Below are positions 53,562 to 61,909 of a DNA stretch of 64,000 nt, piece by piece. Under the pieces are notes generated by a model. It saw only the letters and a list, made by a program, of their open reading frames with translations, did no database searches and had not been told where the DNA came from. The first letter of the stretch is position 1, and the number at the start of each line of letters is the position of its first letter. The translations under genes and the position numbers were made by a program. The stretch is from assembly GCA_913774355.1 (NCBI GenBank), contig CAJYGB010000034.1:93879-157878 (forward strand), given 5' to 3'. Source of the stretch: an uncultured Chryseobacterium sp. GTDB taxonomy: Bacteria > Bacteroidota > Bacteroidia > Flavobacteriales > Weeksellaceae.

Positions 53562-56174
53562 TTAAAGGCTTTTCAGCTTTTCTTCAAGGATCGCAATCTT
53601 ATCCATTGCATCTTTCTGTTTTTTACGCTCCACTTCTACGATTTCGGGCTTTGCATTGGCCACAAACTTTTCGTTGGAAAGCTTTTTGTCCACGGAGATC
53701 AGGAAACCTTTTAAATATTTCAGTTCTTCTTCGGTCTTTTTCTTTTCTTCTTCCAAGTCTAAATTTTCACTTAGTGGAATTGAAATTTCCGTGGCCCCTA
53801 TCAGGAAGGTAAAGCTCGGTTTATCCGTTTTTGTTTCAAAATGAATTTCCGAAACATTTGCCAGTTTACGGATAACTGCTTCATTGGTAAACTCTGTTGT
53901 ACTCGTATAAATTTCAGCCGCTTCTCTTGGGGAAATCCCTTTGGTCTGGCGGTAGTTTCTTACACCGGAAATCAGTTCCGATGCTGTTTCAAAGTTTTTA
54001 ATAATGGTTTCATCGAATGCTTCCGCTTTTTTCTGCTGCGCGATAATTAGAGCCTCATCAATATTTCTCTCTGAAATCGTCTGCCATAATTCCTCCGTTA
54101 AGAAAGGCATAAACGGATGAAGCAGCTTCATTAATTCTTCAAAAAGTTCTACTGTTTTATTGTAAACTTCTCTGGAAATCCCTTCCCCGAAATTTGGCTT
54201 GATGGCTTCAAGATACCAGGAGCAGAAATCATCCCAGATCAGCTTATAGATTAAATGCAAGGCATCGGAAATCCTGAATTTATCAAACTGATCATTAATG
54301 TCAGCAATTGTTTTATTCAATTTATTTTCAAACCATTCGATAGCCTGGATTTCTGCCGCGTTTGCCGGTTTATCTTCATGATTCCACATATTGATCAAAC
54401 GGAATGCACTCCAGATCTTAGACATAAAGTTTCTTCCCTGCAGCATAAGGTCTTCATCAAAAAGGAGATCGTTTCCGGCTGCAGAACTTAATAAAATTCC
54501 TACACGAACGCCATCTGCTCCGTATTTATCCATCAGTTCCAGCGGATCCGGAGAGTTTCCCAGCGATTTTGACATCTTTCTTCGCTGCTTATCCCTTACA
54601 ATACCCGTAAAATAAACATTTTTGAACGGAACTTCTTTTCTGTATTCCAATCCGGCCATTATCATCCGGGCTACCCAGAAGAAAATAATATCCGGACCGG
54701 TTACCAGATCAGAGGTCGGATAATAATAACTGATGTCCTTATTTTCAGGATCCAGCAATCCGTCGAAAACCGACATCGGCCAAAGCCACGACGAGAACCA
54801 GGTATCAAGAGCGTCTTCATCTTGTCTCAGGTCATCAAGATTCGCAATAATTCCTTTTTGTTCTTCTAATACTACAAGAGCCTGATATTTGTCTTCAGCG
54901 ACTACGAAATCATTTTCGCCATCACCATAATAAAACGCAGGAATTTGCTGTCCCCACCAAAGCTGGCGGGAAATGTTCCAGTCGCGGATGTTTTCCATCC
55001 AGTATTTATAGGTATTCTTAAACTTTTCAGGATAGAATTTCACCTCATCATCCATTACAACATCCAGGGCCGGCTTTGCAATTTCAGACATTTTAAGGAA
55101 CCACTGAACCGAAACTTTAGGTTCGATTACCGCACCGGTTCTTTCGGACGTTCCCACTTTATTTACATAGTCTTCCGCTTTAAGCAACAGATCTTTTTCT
55201 TGCAGCTCCTTCGCGATCTGCTTTCTTACCTCGAACCTGTTTTTTCCGGCGTAGTGTAATCCGTGATCATTCAGGTTTCCATCGTCATCCAGCGCATCAA
55301 TCATCGGCAGACTATGCTTCTGCCCGATTTCGTAGTCATTTACGTCGTGTGCCGGAGTAATTTTCAAAGCTCCTGTCCCGAATTCGATATCCACATATTC
55401 GTCTTCGATAATCGGAATTACCCTGTTGACGATCGGCACGATTACTTTTTTACCTTTCAGGTGGGCATATCTTTCATCATTTGGGTTGATACAGATCGCT
55501 GTATCGCCAAAAATGGTTTCAGGACGCGTAGTAGCTACCGAGAGGAATTCCTCCGAACCTTCAACGGCATATTTCAGGAAATATAATTTTCCGTTCTGTT
55601 CCTTGAAGATTACTTCTTCATCGGAAATATTGGTCTTGGCTTCAGGATCCCAGTTTACCATTCGGTACCCGCGGTAGATCAGTCCTTTGTTATAGAGATC
55701 CACAAAAGATTTGATCACCTGTTGGGAGAGCTTCGGTTCCATAGTGAAACGGGTTCTGTCCCAATCACACGAACAGCCCAGCTTTTTCAGCTGCTCCAGG
55801 ATGGTTCCGCCGTATTTATTGGTCCAGTCCCAGGCATGCTTCAGGAATTCTTCTCGGGTGATATCAGACTTGCTGACCCCTTCTGATTTCAGTTTGGCAA
55901 CGACTTTCGCTTCCGTAGCAATGGAAGCGTGATCTGTTCCCGGCACCCAGCAGGCATTGAAGCCCTGCATTCTCGCACGACGGACCAGAACATCCTGAAT
56001 GGTATTGTTAAGCATGTGCCCCATGTGCAAAATCCCCGTTACGTTCGGCGGAGGGATTACAACAGTGTACGGCGGCTTATCATTCGGTTCTGAATGGAAG
56101 TATTTGTTTTCCAACCAGTAATTGTACCACTTTTGTTCTGTTTCCTGTGGATTGTACTTTTCTGAAATCTGCAT
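53562..56174 (-). CDS. valS: Valyl-tRNA synthetase
   Basis: An 870-residue class I synthetase. The HIGH motif is HMGH (50-53) after PPPNVTGIL and the KMSKS motif lies at about residue 533 (RRKMSKSLGNS). CP1 editing domain, anticodon domain and a C-terminal coiled coil (LEEEKKKTEEELKYLKG) are in the usual order. It charges tRNA-Val and hydrolyses misacylated Thr-tRNA. No T-box leader is seen; the promoter is at 56203-56210, back to back with the DUF1573 promoter. Confidence 0.97.
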   Translation of the reverse strand: MQISEKYNPQETEQKWYNYWLENKYFHSEPNDKPPYTVVIPPPNVTGILHMGHMLNNTIQDVLVRRARMQGFNACWVPGTDHASIATEAKVVAKLKSEGVSKSDITREEFLKHAWDWTNKYGGTILEQLKKLGCSCDWDRTRFTMEPKLSQQVIKSFVDLYNKGLIYRGYRMVNWDPEAKTNISDEEVIFKEQNGKLYFLKYAVEGSEEFLSVATTRPETIFGDTAICINPNDERYAHLKGKKVIVPIVNRVIPIIEDEYVDIEFGTGALKITPAHDVNDYEIGQKHSLPMIDALDDDGNLNDHGLHYAGKNRFEVRKQIAKELQEKDLLLKAEDYVNKVGTSERTGAVIEPKVSVQWFLKMSEIAKPALDVVMDDEVKFYPEKFKNTYKYWMENIRDWNISRQLWWGQQIPAFYYGDGENDFVVAEDKYQALVVLEEQKGIIANLDDLRQDEDALDTWFSSWLWPMSVFDGLLDPENKDISYYYPTSDLVTGPDIIFFWVARMIMAGLEYRKEVPFKNVYFTGIVRDKQRRKMSKSLGNSPDPLELMDKYGADGVRVGILLSSAAGNDLLFDEDLMLQGRNFMSKIWSAFRLINMWNHEDKPANAAEIQAIEWFENKLNKTIADINDQFDKFRISDALHLIYKLIWDDFCSWYLEAIKPNFGEGISREVYNKTVELFEELMKLLHPFMPFLTEELWQTISERNIDEALIIAQQKKAEAFDETIIKNFETASELISGVRNYRQTKGISPREAAEIYTSTTEFTNEAVIRKLANVSEIHFETKTDKPSFTFLIGATEISIPLSENLDLEEEKKKTEEELKYLKGFLISVDKKLSNEKFVANAKPEIVEVERKKQKDAMDKIAILEEKLKSL

Positions 56175-56202
56175 AAATTCTGTTTCTTTACTTTACAATT
56201 TG

Positions 56203-56210
56203 CAAAAATA
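56203..56210 (-). promoter_or_regulatory. Candidate valS promoter (-7 box)
   Basis: The minus strand reads TATTTTTG (TAnnTTTG), 29 bp upstream of the valS ATG. Confidence 0.5.
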
Positions 56211-56252
56211 GTCTAAAGAAAAAAAATTTTAAGTATGAATTAAAATAATTTT

Positions 56253-56260
56253 TAACTTTG
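56253..56260 (+). promoter_or_regulatory. Candidate promoter of the DUF1573 gene (-7 box)
   Basis: TAACTTTG, the same octamer as in the nrdB promoter, 41 bp upstream of the ATG at 56302. Confidence 0.55.
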
Positions 56261-56301
56261 TTACCGAAATTTATCTAACAACATATTTAACATTCAAGAA
56301 T

Positions 56302-56787
56302 ATGAAAAAATTAATCGCAGGAATTGCATTATTCGGAACATTCGCTTTTGCATCTGCACAAACGATTACATTTGACAAGACTACGTACGATTACGGTACG
56401 GTAAAGCCAAATTCAGATGGTATCAGATTTTTCACCGTAACCAATACCGGTGATAAGCCTCTGATCCTTTCAAATGTAAAGGCATCTTGCGGATGTACGA
56501 CTCCGGAATTCAGCCAGGATCCGATTATGCCGAAAAAATCTGCTAAAATCAAGGTAGGATATAATACAGGAATCAACGGTGGTTTCAACAAGATGATCGA
56601 AGTATTCTCCAACGACCCTGTGAACAGCAGAAGTGTAATCTACATCAAAGGAAACGTAGATCCGAATGCTCCTGAACCAAAGCCATTAACGCCTGAAGAG
56701 CTAAAGGCTAAGGAAAAAGCTGAGAAAGCTGAAGCTAAGGCTGCCGCTAAAGCTGCAAAAAAAGCTGCCAAAGCTGCTGCAAAATAG
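56302..56787 (+). CDS. Exported DUF1573 protein with Ala/Lys-rich tail
   Basis: A 161-residue secreted protein: signal peptide (MKKLIAGIALFGTFAFASAQ), a DUF1573 domain (TFDKTTYDYGTVKPNSDG to about residue 120) with the CGCTTPEF motif, and a tail of about 25 residues made almost only of Ala, Lys and Glu. DUF1573 is an ASPM/SPD-2/Hydin-like beta-sandwich common in Bacteroidetes exported proteins. The cationic tail may bind surface polymers; function unknown. Own promoter and terminator. Confidence 0.85.
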   Translation: MKKLIAGIALFGTFAFASAQTITFDKTTYDYGTVKPNSDGIRFFTVTNTGDKPLILSNVKASCGCTTPEFSQDPIMPKKSAKIKVGYNTGINGGFNKMIEVFSNDPVNSRSVIYIKGNVDPNAPEPKPLTPEELKAKEKAEKAEAKAAAKAAKKAAKAAAK

Positions 56788-57128
56788 TTATATTTCTACT
56801 CAAAATAAAGAAACCGTCTCCTAAAGAGGCGGTTTTTTTATTGTTACAAATTAATTATTAAAAATAACATAATCGTAATGGTTTTAGCCTAAAATATTAA
56901 TTAATAATTAAATACCACTTACTTTTATTCTACAAAACGTGATTTATTTATAATAAGTATAAATCAGTCATTTTAATGAATAATTATATTATTTATTTAA
57001 CAATTATTGCATTTTTGATACACAATCATTACAATTATTGAATAATAAAAAAAGTAAGAGAATTGCTATAAGAAGGGGGATTCGAAAACCTTTAAAAGAG
57101 TAGAAAAAATAATTTTAAACTAAATATC
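56788..57128. other. AT-rich upstream region of the RiPP cluster
   Basis: 341 bp; after the DUF1573 terminator it is extremely AT-rich with no gene. CATTTTTG near 57011 is one mismatch from a -7 box. A purine-rich AAGAAGGGGG at 57070-57079 lies too far (about 50 bp) from the precursor ATG for a ribosome site. The promoter of the RiPP cluster must lie here but I cannot place it. Confidence 0.5.
56811..56840 (+). terminator. Rho-independent terminator after DUF1573 gene
   Basis: AACCGTCTC (56812-56820), loop CTAAA, GAGGCGGTT (56826-56834) with one G-T pair, then TTTTTT. Confidence 0.9.
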
Positions 57129-57386
57129 ATGGAAAAAATCACAAAATTTTCAAGTTTCATCGCTAAGCTAGAGCGCAATATGATTGACAATAACCAAGAA
57201 TCTTTGGTACTAACAAACTTTGCAGAACAATCTCAGGGAGGATTTATAGGAATTAATGACAGCAGATGTATTAATGCAACCGCAACTTGCCAGGGATCTA
57301 TTAACGATTACAAATGTTCAAACGGAAACTGTGACAGCAGTATGAACGGAAAAAAATGTACTACTATACAACAAGGATTAAGTTAA
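57129..57386 (+). CDS. RiPP precursor peptide 1 (Cys-rich core, Gly-Gly leader)
   Basis: An 85-residue precursor. Leader 1-38 is helical (KFSSFIAKLERNMIDNNQES) and ends QSQGG, a double-glycine site for the C39 exporter encoded downstream. The 47-residue core is rich in Asn, Ser, Gly and Cys, with C47, C54, C63, C68 and C77 spaced x6, x8, x4, x8. The block CQGSINDYKCSNGNCD is identical in precursor 2 although seven of its codons differ silently. Five cysteines (odd) and the radical SAM/SPASM gene nearby suggest Cys-derived thioether crosslinks rather than plain disulfides. No known family is claimed; that it is a precursor is inferred with good support. Confidence 0.88.
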   Translation: MEKITKFSSFIAKLERNMIDNNQESLVLTNFAEQSQGGFIGINDSRCINATATCQGSINDYKCSNGNCDSSMNGKKCTTIQQGLS

Positions 57387-57456
57387 ATATTTTTATTAAA
57401 CACTAAATTAATCTTATAGCAATCTCTTTACTAAACACTAAAAAAACAAAATCACC

Positions 57457-57720
57457 ATGAATACAAACTCAAAATTTTTAAAGTTCGTTGCCAACCTGGA
57501 GCATCAGATGATAGATAATAATGAAGAATTAATCTTATTATCAAGAAATGTGAATGACAACTTTGGTGGGAATCTGATTATCACCAACGGCGACCGCTGT
57601 ATCAATTCCTCATCAGCCTGCCAAGGTTCTATTAATGACTACAAATGTTCCAATGGAAACTGCGACAATAGCTCCAACGGAAAAAGATGTACAACAATAC
57701 AAAGTACTCTTACACCGTAA
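57457..57720 (+). CDS. RiPP precursor peptide 2 (paralogue of precursor 1)
   Basis: An 87-residue paralogue. Leader, also exactly 38 residues (KFLKFVANLEHQMIDNNEE to NDNFGG), is less conserved than the core; both leaders share KFxxFxAxLExxMIDNN. The 49-residue core has C48, C55, C64, C69 and C78 with the same x6-x8-x4-x8 spacing and ends TTIQSTLTP. The 70-bp gap before it carries TAAACACTAAA twice (57397-57407, 57432-57442). Tandem duplication of one precursor explains the pair; conservation of the core shows that the product's shape is under selection. Confidence 0.88.
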   Translation: MNTNSKFLKFVANLEHQMIDNNEELILLSRNVNDNFGGNLIITNGDRCINSSSACQGSINDYKCSNGNCDNSSNGKRCTTIQSTLTP

Positions 57721-57724
57721 TTCT

Positions 57725-57950
57725 ATGATTATAAATTCGAATTTCTAAAATTCGTAGCCGGTTTTGAAATAAGATGTTGAATTCTTAAGCAGAATCAATC
57801 ATTATTTGTAAACAGGAAAACCATCACTGAGGATTTATTGCCATAAATGTGGCAAGCACCGGCGTAAATCAATCCAATTATAACGGAATAAACAATCGCT
57901 TTACGAATCCCAGATGCGGAATAAGTCAGAACAAATATAGTAACCATTAG
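57725..57950 (+). pseudogene. Degraded third RiPP precursor
   Basis: ATGATTATAAATTC at 57725 aligns with the precursor 2 start (MNTNSKF). A one-base loss near 57741 shifts the frame; the shifted frame reads FLKFVAGFEI, matching FLKFVANLEH of the leader, then meets TGA at 57778. In the third frame TGA-GGA at 57828 stands where Gly-Gly is expected and the following codons read GFIAINVASTGVNQS (compare GFIGIND of precursor 1), open to TAG at 57948, with only one Cys left. Overall about 226 bp, close to the size of the intact genes. It fills the otherwise empty gap before the maturase. Confidence 0.7.
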
Positions 57951-58025
57951 ATATTCATTAAATCAAATATCTATTGAGCAAGAAAATACATCATTAAAAA
58001 ATACCAATAACCAAATTACACTGAT

Positions 58026-59333
58026 ATGTACAAATTCAGCAAATACAATTCTATCATTTCATTAAGTAACTCTATTTCAGCGTTATACAACTCTAAAGAA
58101 GACAAATGCATCGTCATAAAAAAAGACATTGAAAGCTATTTTAAACTTCCTGCAGGCGATCTGGAAAATCATTATCCTGCTATTTATCAGAATTTACTGG
58201 ATATTAATGCAATCATTGATGAACATACAGATGAACTTCAAGAAGTTATCCAAAGAAGCAAAGAGGTAGATTATGCAGATAACTCCTACCGCCTTATCAT
58301 CAATCCAACCATGAATTGTAATTTCAAATGCTGGTATTGCTATGAATCTCATATTGTCGGTTCCAAAATGAGCACCTCTGGTGTGGAAAAGATTTTTAAA
58401 TTCATTGATAAGACTCTGCAGATAAATCCAAATCTTAAATCATTTGACCTTTCATTTTTTGGAGGAGAGCCATTGATGTATTACAGCAAAGTGACTGAGC
58501 CTATCATCAATTATTACAGAACAAAATATGAAGAATATCCGGCTATTCACTTTTCAATTTCTTTTACAACAAACGGATATCTCTTAAACGAAAAAATGGT
58601 ACATCATCTTATTTATGAAAATGATGAAAAATTTTTCCAAATTACCCTTGATGGAAGTAGAGAAGAACACAACAAAGTAAGAGTGGCCCAAAAAGAAGAA
58701 GGTTCTTATGATAAAATAATTAGTTCCATAAAAAGACTTTTAAAAGAAAAAATAAATGTACTTATAAGAATCAACTACACTGCTGAAAATATTGAGTCTA
58801 CAAAATATATTGCAGATGATATTATTGATATTCCTGAAGAAGACAGAAAATATCTAAGCATCAGCTTCCATCAGGTATGGCAGGATATTGAGGTGAACAA
58901 TATTGAAGATAAGGTAAAAGAGGTTATGGATGTTTATAAAAAACATAAATTTATTCCGCAAGGCGAGGAAATTCAGTTATTAGAAGGTCTTGCCAATCCT
59001 TGCTATGCAGATAAAAAAAATGAAGCGGTTATTAATTACAACGGAGGTGTATTTAAATGTACTGCGAGAGATTTTACAGATGACAATAAATACGGATCCT
59101 TAAACGATGAAGGAGAAATTGAATGGAACGATAAAATTGTAACTTGGGAAACTTTAAAAATACAGTCGAAAGCATGCCAAAACTGTAGAATATTGCCGTT
59201 ATGCGGAGGAGGATGCCACCAGATAAATCTTGAAGCAAAAGGCATGGACATCTGCCAAATGGGATATGACAATGCTAAGAAAGATGAAGTAATAATGGAC
59301 AGGCTTACTAAACTTTTCTTCAATGAAGCGTAA
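58026..59333 (+). CDS. Radical SAM/SPASM peptide maturase
   Basis: A 435-residue radical SAM enzyme. The SAM cluster is C98-x3-C102-x2-C105 (CNFKCWYC), with LSFFGGEPLMYY after strand 2. The SPASM domain is complete: C326, C345, then C384-x2-C387-x5-C393-x3-C397 and C410, enough for two auxiliary 4Fe-4S clusters. The first about 85 residues may be an RRE-like leader-binding domain; this is a guess from position. It would install radical crosslinks in the two precursors. It overlaps the exporter gene by 11 bp. No ATP-grasp partner is present, unlike grasp-with-spasm loci. Confidence 0.9.
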   Translation: MYKFSKYNSIISLSNSISALYNSKEDKCIVIKKDIESYFKLPAGDLENHYPAIYQNLLDINAIIDEHTDELQEVIQRSKEVDYADNSYRLIINPTMNCNFKCWYCYESHIVGSKMSTSGVEKIFKFIDKTLQINPNLKSFDLSFFGGEPLMYYSKVTEPIINYYRTKYEEYPAIHFSISFTTNGYLLNEKMVHHLIYENDEKFFQITLDGSREEHNKVRVAQKEEGSYDKIISSIKRLLKEKINVLIRINYTAENIESTKYIADDIIDIPEEDRKYLSISFHQVWQDIEVNNIEDKVKEVMDVYKKHKFIPQGEEIQLLEGLANPCYADKKNEAVINYNGGVFKCTARDFTDDNKYGSLNDEGEIEWNDKIVTWETLKIQSKACQNCRILPLCGGGCHQINLEAKGMDICQMGYDNAKKDEVIMDRLTKLFFNEA

Positions 59334-61533
59334 AATAAAATTCACACATCAGCTTGAAGCAAATGACTGCGGTCCCGCATGTCTTCAGATGATCTGTGAG
59401 TATTATGGAAAAAAATATAAAATTCGTGATATAAAAGAAAACATTACAGCTTCAAAATTAGGAATATCGATTAAAGATCTAAGATTTTTTCTTGAAAAAA
59501 ACGGATTCAACCATGCTACAGCCAATGCAACTTTAGAAGACATTAATGAAATGCCGCTTCCTGCAATATTGTATCTAAGGCAAGGACATTTTATTATCCT
59601 CGAAAGCATCAGCAAAGGCAATATCAATATTGTAGATCCCGGATTTGGAAAAGTAAGCCTCAGTATGGAAGAATTTTCAGAAAAATGGCTCAACGGTGAA
59701 CACGGAATTGCAATTGTATTTGAACCTTCACCGGATTTTGCGAAAATTCCGCTTCTTGAAAATAAGGAAAAAAAGAAAGACAATCCTATATTCAATAATA
59801 TAAAAAGAATTTTAAAAAAGAACCGTAAAAGATTTTATTTTTCAATTCTTCTTACTCTAGTTACTCTTTTGGCAAATTGGGCAATGCCACTTTTGCTGAA
59901 AGAGAATATAGACAGAGGAATACTTTCAAAAGACATGCGTATTGTCGTAAAATTATTGATCTTTCAGTTTATATTTGCAGTCAGTTTTCTTTTTTCTCAG
60001 AGTTTTTCGGAAGTTATTAATGCCAGAATAAGTTTAGATCTCAATATAGATTTCAACAAAACTTATTTTGCTAAAATATTAAAGCTGCCAATAAGCTACC
60101 ATGATTCTAAATTTAAATCTGACCTTATTGAGGGACTGAATGATCAGCACAAAATCAATTATTTCATCACCTACAATATGATAGGTGTTGCTACAAGCAT
60201 TCTGAATATTTTGGTTTTTTCAATGATCCTGATTTATCAGAATTATAAAATATTTTTGGTATTCAGTATATTCAGTATTATATCCTTTTCTTATATTTTG
60301 ATTTTCTTTAAAAGAAAAAAACAAATTGATTATTCATTATTTTCTTTGGAATCTACCAACAGAAATACCATTTATGAATTAATCATGGGAATTACGGATA
60401 TAAAGATAAACAGTGCCGAAAAATCCAGACTGAACAACTGGATACAATCCGAAGAAAAATTAAAAAAAATAAAAACCAGACTTGCTTATATTAATTTTTA
60501 CATGAACGACGGAAATCTGTTCATTTCCAAAATAAGAGATATTGCTCTAATAGGCTACAGCTCTTATCTTGTAATAGAATCACAGATGACTTTAGGACTT
60601 ATGATGATGATCAGTTATGTTTTAGGACAATTATCTGCACCACTACATCAATTAACGGATTATACTCAGAATTTTCAAAATACCAGGCTTGCATACAACA
60701 GGCTTACAGACATTTACAACAGAGAAAATGAAATAAAAGAAGATACCGAATATAAAAATATTCAGCGTGTTGACGGGATTTCTCTTGAAAATGTCAATTT
60801 CAAGTATGATTCCGGAACTGAGCAACTTATCTTAAAAAACATTAATCTCAAAATCGAAAAAAATACAACAACAGCCATCGTTGGTGAAAGCGGAAGCGGA
60901 AAATCTACCTTATTGAAGCTATTACTGGGATTTTATTTTCCTACCAATGGAAATTTATATTTAGGCGAAAATAACATCAAAAATGTGAATCTTACAGACT
61001 GGAGAACAAAATGTGGAGTTATTCTTCAGGAAGGATATATTTTTAGCGGTTCTATTTTGGATAACATTACTTTATCTGCAGAGAAACCTGAACCGAGAAG
61101 GCTTAATTTGGCTTTAAAAGTTGCTGAACTTTATGATAAAGTACAAAGCCTGCCCATGAATTACAATACTAAAATCGGTGAAATCGGTATTTCATTAAGT
61201 GGCGGCGAGAAGCAAAGACTTTTAATTGCGCGTGCAATTTATAAAAATCCGGATTTTATCTTTTTTGATGAAGCTACTTCTTCATTAGATACAATTAATG
61301 AAAATAAAATTATCAATAATCTGAATATTTATTTAGAGAACAGAACATCAATCATTATTGCCCATCGGTTAAGCACCATAAAAAATGCCGATCAAATCAT
61401 TGTTCTCAAAGATGGTGAAATTATTGAAAAAGGAAAACATGATGAACTAATTATGAATCAGTCGGAATATTACAAGCTGATAATAAATCAGGTGCAGCTT
61501 AACAGTCAGAAAAATTTACAGGTAACCAATTAA
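59323..61533 (+). CDS. C39-peptidase ABC exporter for double-glycine leader peptides
   Basis: A 736-residue fused protease/exporter. N-terminal C39 domain with C16 (NDCGPACLQ), H89 (QGHFIILES) and D105 (NIVDPGFG) plus Q10 for the oxyanion hole; six membrane helices about 165-440; ATPase with Walker A GESGSGKST (521-529), signature LSGGEKQ (625-631) and Walker B FIFFDE (645-650). It would cut after Gly-Gly and export the core. It overlaps the maturase gene. A HlyD-type adaptor, usual beside such exporters in Bacteroidetes, is absent here. Confidence 0.95.
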   Translation: MKRKIKFTHQLEANDCGPACLQMICEYYGKKYKIRDIKENITASKLGISIKDLRFFLEKNGFNHATANATLEDINEMPLPAILYLRQGHFIILESISKGNINIVDPGFGKVSLSMEEFSEKWLNGEHGIAIVFEPSPDFAKIPLLENKEKKKDNPIFNNIKRILKKNRKRFYFSILLTLVTLLANWAMPLLLKENIDRGILSKDMRIVVKLLIFQFIFAVSFLFSQSFSEVINARISLDLNIDFNKTYFAKILKLPISYHDSKFKSDLIEGLNDQHKINYFITYNMIGVATSILNILVFSMILIYQNYKIFLVFSIFSIISFSYILIFFKRKKQIDYSLFSLESTNRNTIYELIMGITDIKINSAEKSRLNNWIQSEEKLKKIKTRLAYINFYMNDGNLFISKIRDIALIGYSSYLVIESQMTLGLMMMISYVLGQLSAPLHQLTDYTQNFQNTRLAYNRLTDIYNRENEIKEDTEYKNIQRVDGISLENVNFKYDSGTEQLILKNINLKIEKNTTTAIVGESGSGKSTLLKLLLGFYFPTNGNLYLGENNIKNVNLTDWRTKCGVILQEGYIFSGSILDNITLSAEKPEPRRLNLALKVAELYDKVQSLPMNYNTKIGEIGISLSGGEKQRLLIARAIYKNPDFIFFDEATSSLDTINENKIINNLNIYLENRTSIIIAHRLSTIKNADQIIVLKDGEIIEKGKHDELIMNQSEYYKLIINQVQLNSQKNLQVTN

Positions 61534-61545
61534 AATTTTAAAAAC

Positions 61546-61902
61546 ATGAAATCAAAATTATTAATCATAGCATTTTTAAGTATATTTATGACAACATTTT
61601 CGCAGGTGAAAAAAATAAAAAGAAATGATATACTTGAAATCAACAAAGAATGGAAACTGATAAAAACCAATTCTAATACCTACGGAATTATGGATCAAAA
61701 TGGGAAAATTATTGTTCAGCCCATATATTCGAAAATCGAAAAATTCGGAGAATATGATAAAAACCTAGCTTTGGTAAAAAACGTTTCAGATGGCTACGGT
61801 TTTATAGACAAAACAGGAAAGGAAATTATTCCTGCTCATTTCGAAATAAATGATATTAAATCCGGCTTCCATTCTCTTTATAAAAAATACGTAACGCGAT
61901 AA
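61546..61902 (+). CDS. Exported WG-repeat protein
   Basis: A 118-residue protein with a signal peptide (MKSKLLIIAFLSIFMTTFS) and two WG-type repeats: TYGIMDQNGKIIVQPIYSKI and GYGFIDKTGKEIIPAHFEI. WG repeats form small beta units of uncertain role. It lies 12 bp after the exporter and 7 bp before the GLPGLI gene, so it is part of the RiPP operon. Whether it binds the product, protects the producer or is a passenger is not visible. Confidence 0.8.
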   Translation: MKSKLLIIAFLSIFMTTFSQVKKIKRNDILEINKEWKLIKTNSNTYGIMDQNGKIIVQPIYSKIEKFGEYDKNLALVKNVSDGYGFIDKTGKEIIPAHFEINDIKSGFHSLYKKYVTR

Positions 61903-61909
61903 GAAAATC

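Noticed and set aside
56174-56302. T-box or other riboswitch ahead of valS
   Set aside because: Only about 30 bp separate the -7 box from the start codon, too short for a T-box leader.
57129-57720. Lanthipeptide or graspetide precursors
   Set aside because: No LanB, LanC, LanM or ATP-grasp gene is present, and the modifying enzyme next to the precursors is a radical SAM/SPASM protein.
57129-57720. Plain disulfide-bonded bacteriocin
   Set aside because: The odd number of cysteines and the adjacent SPASM maturase make a disulfide-only product less likely, though it is not excluded.
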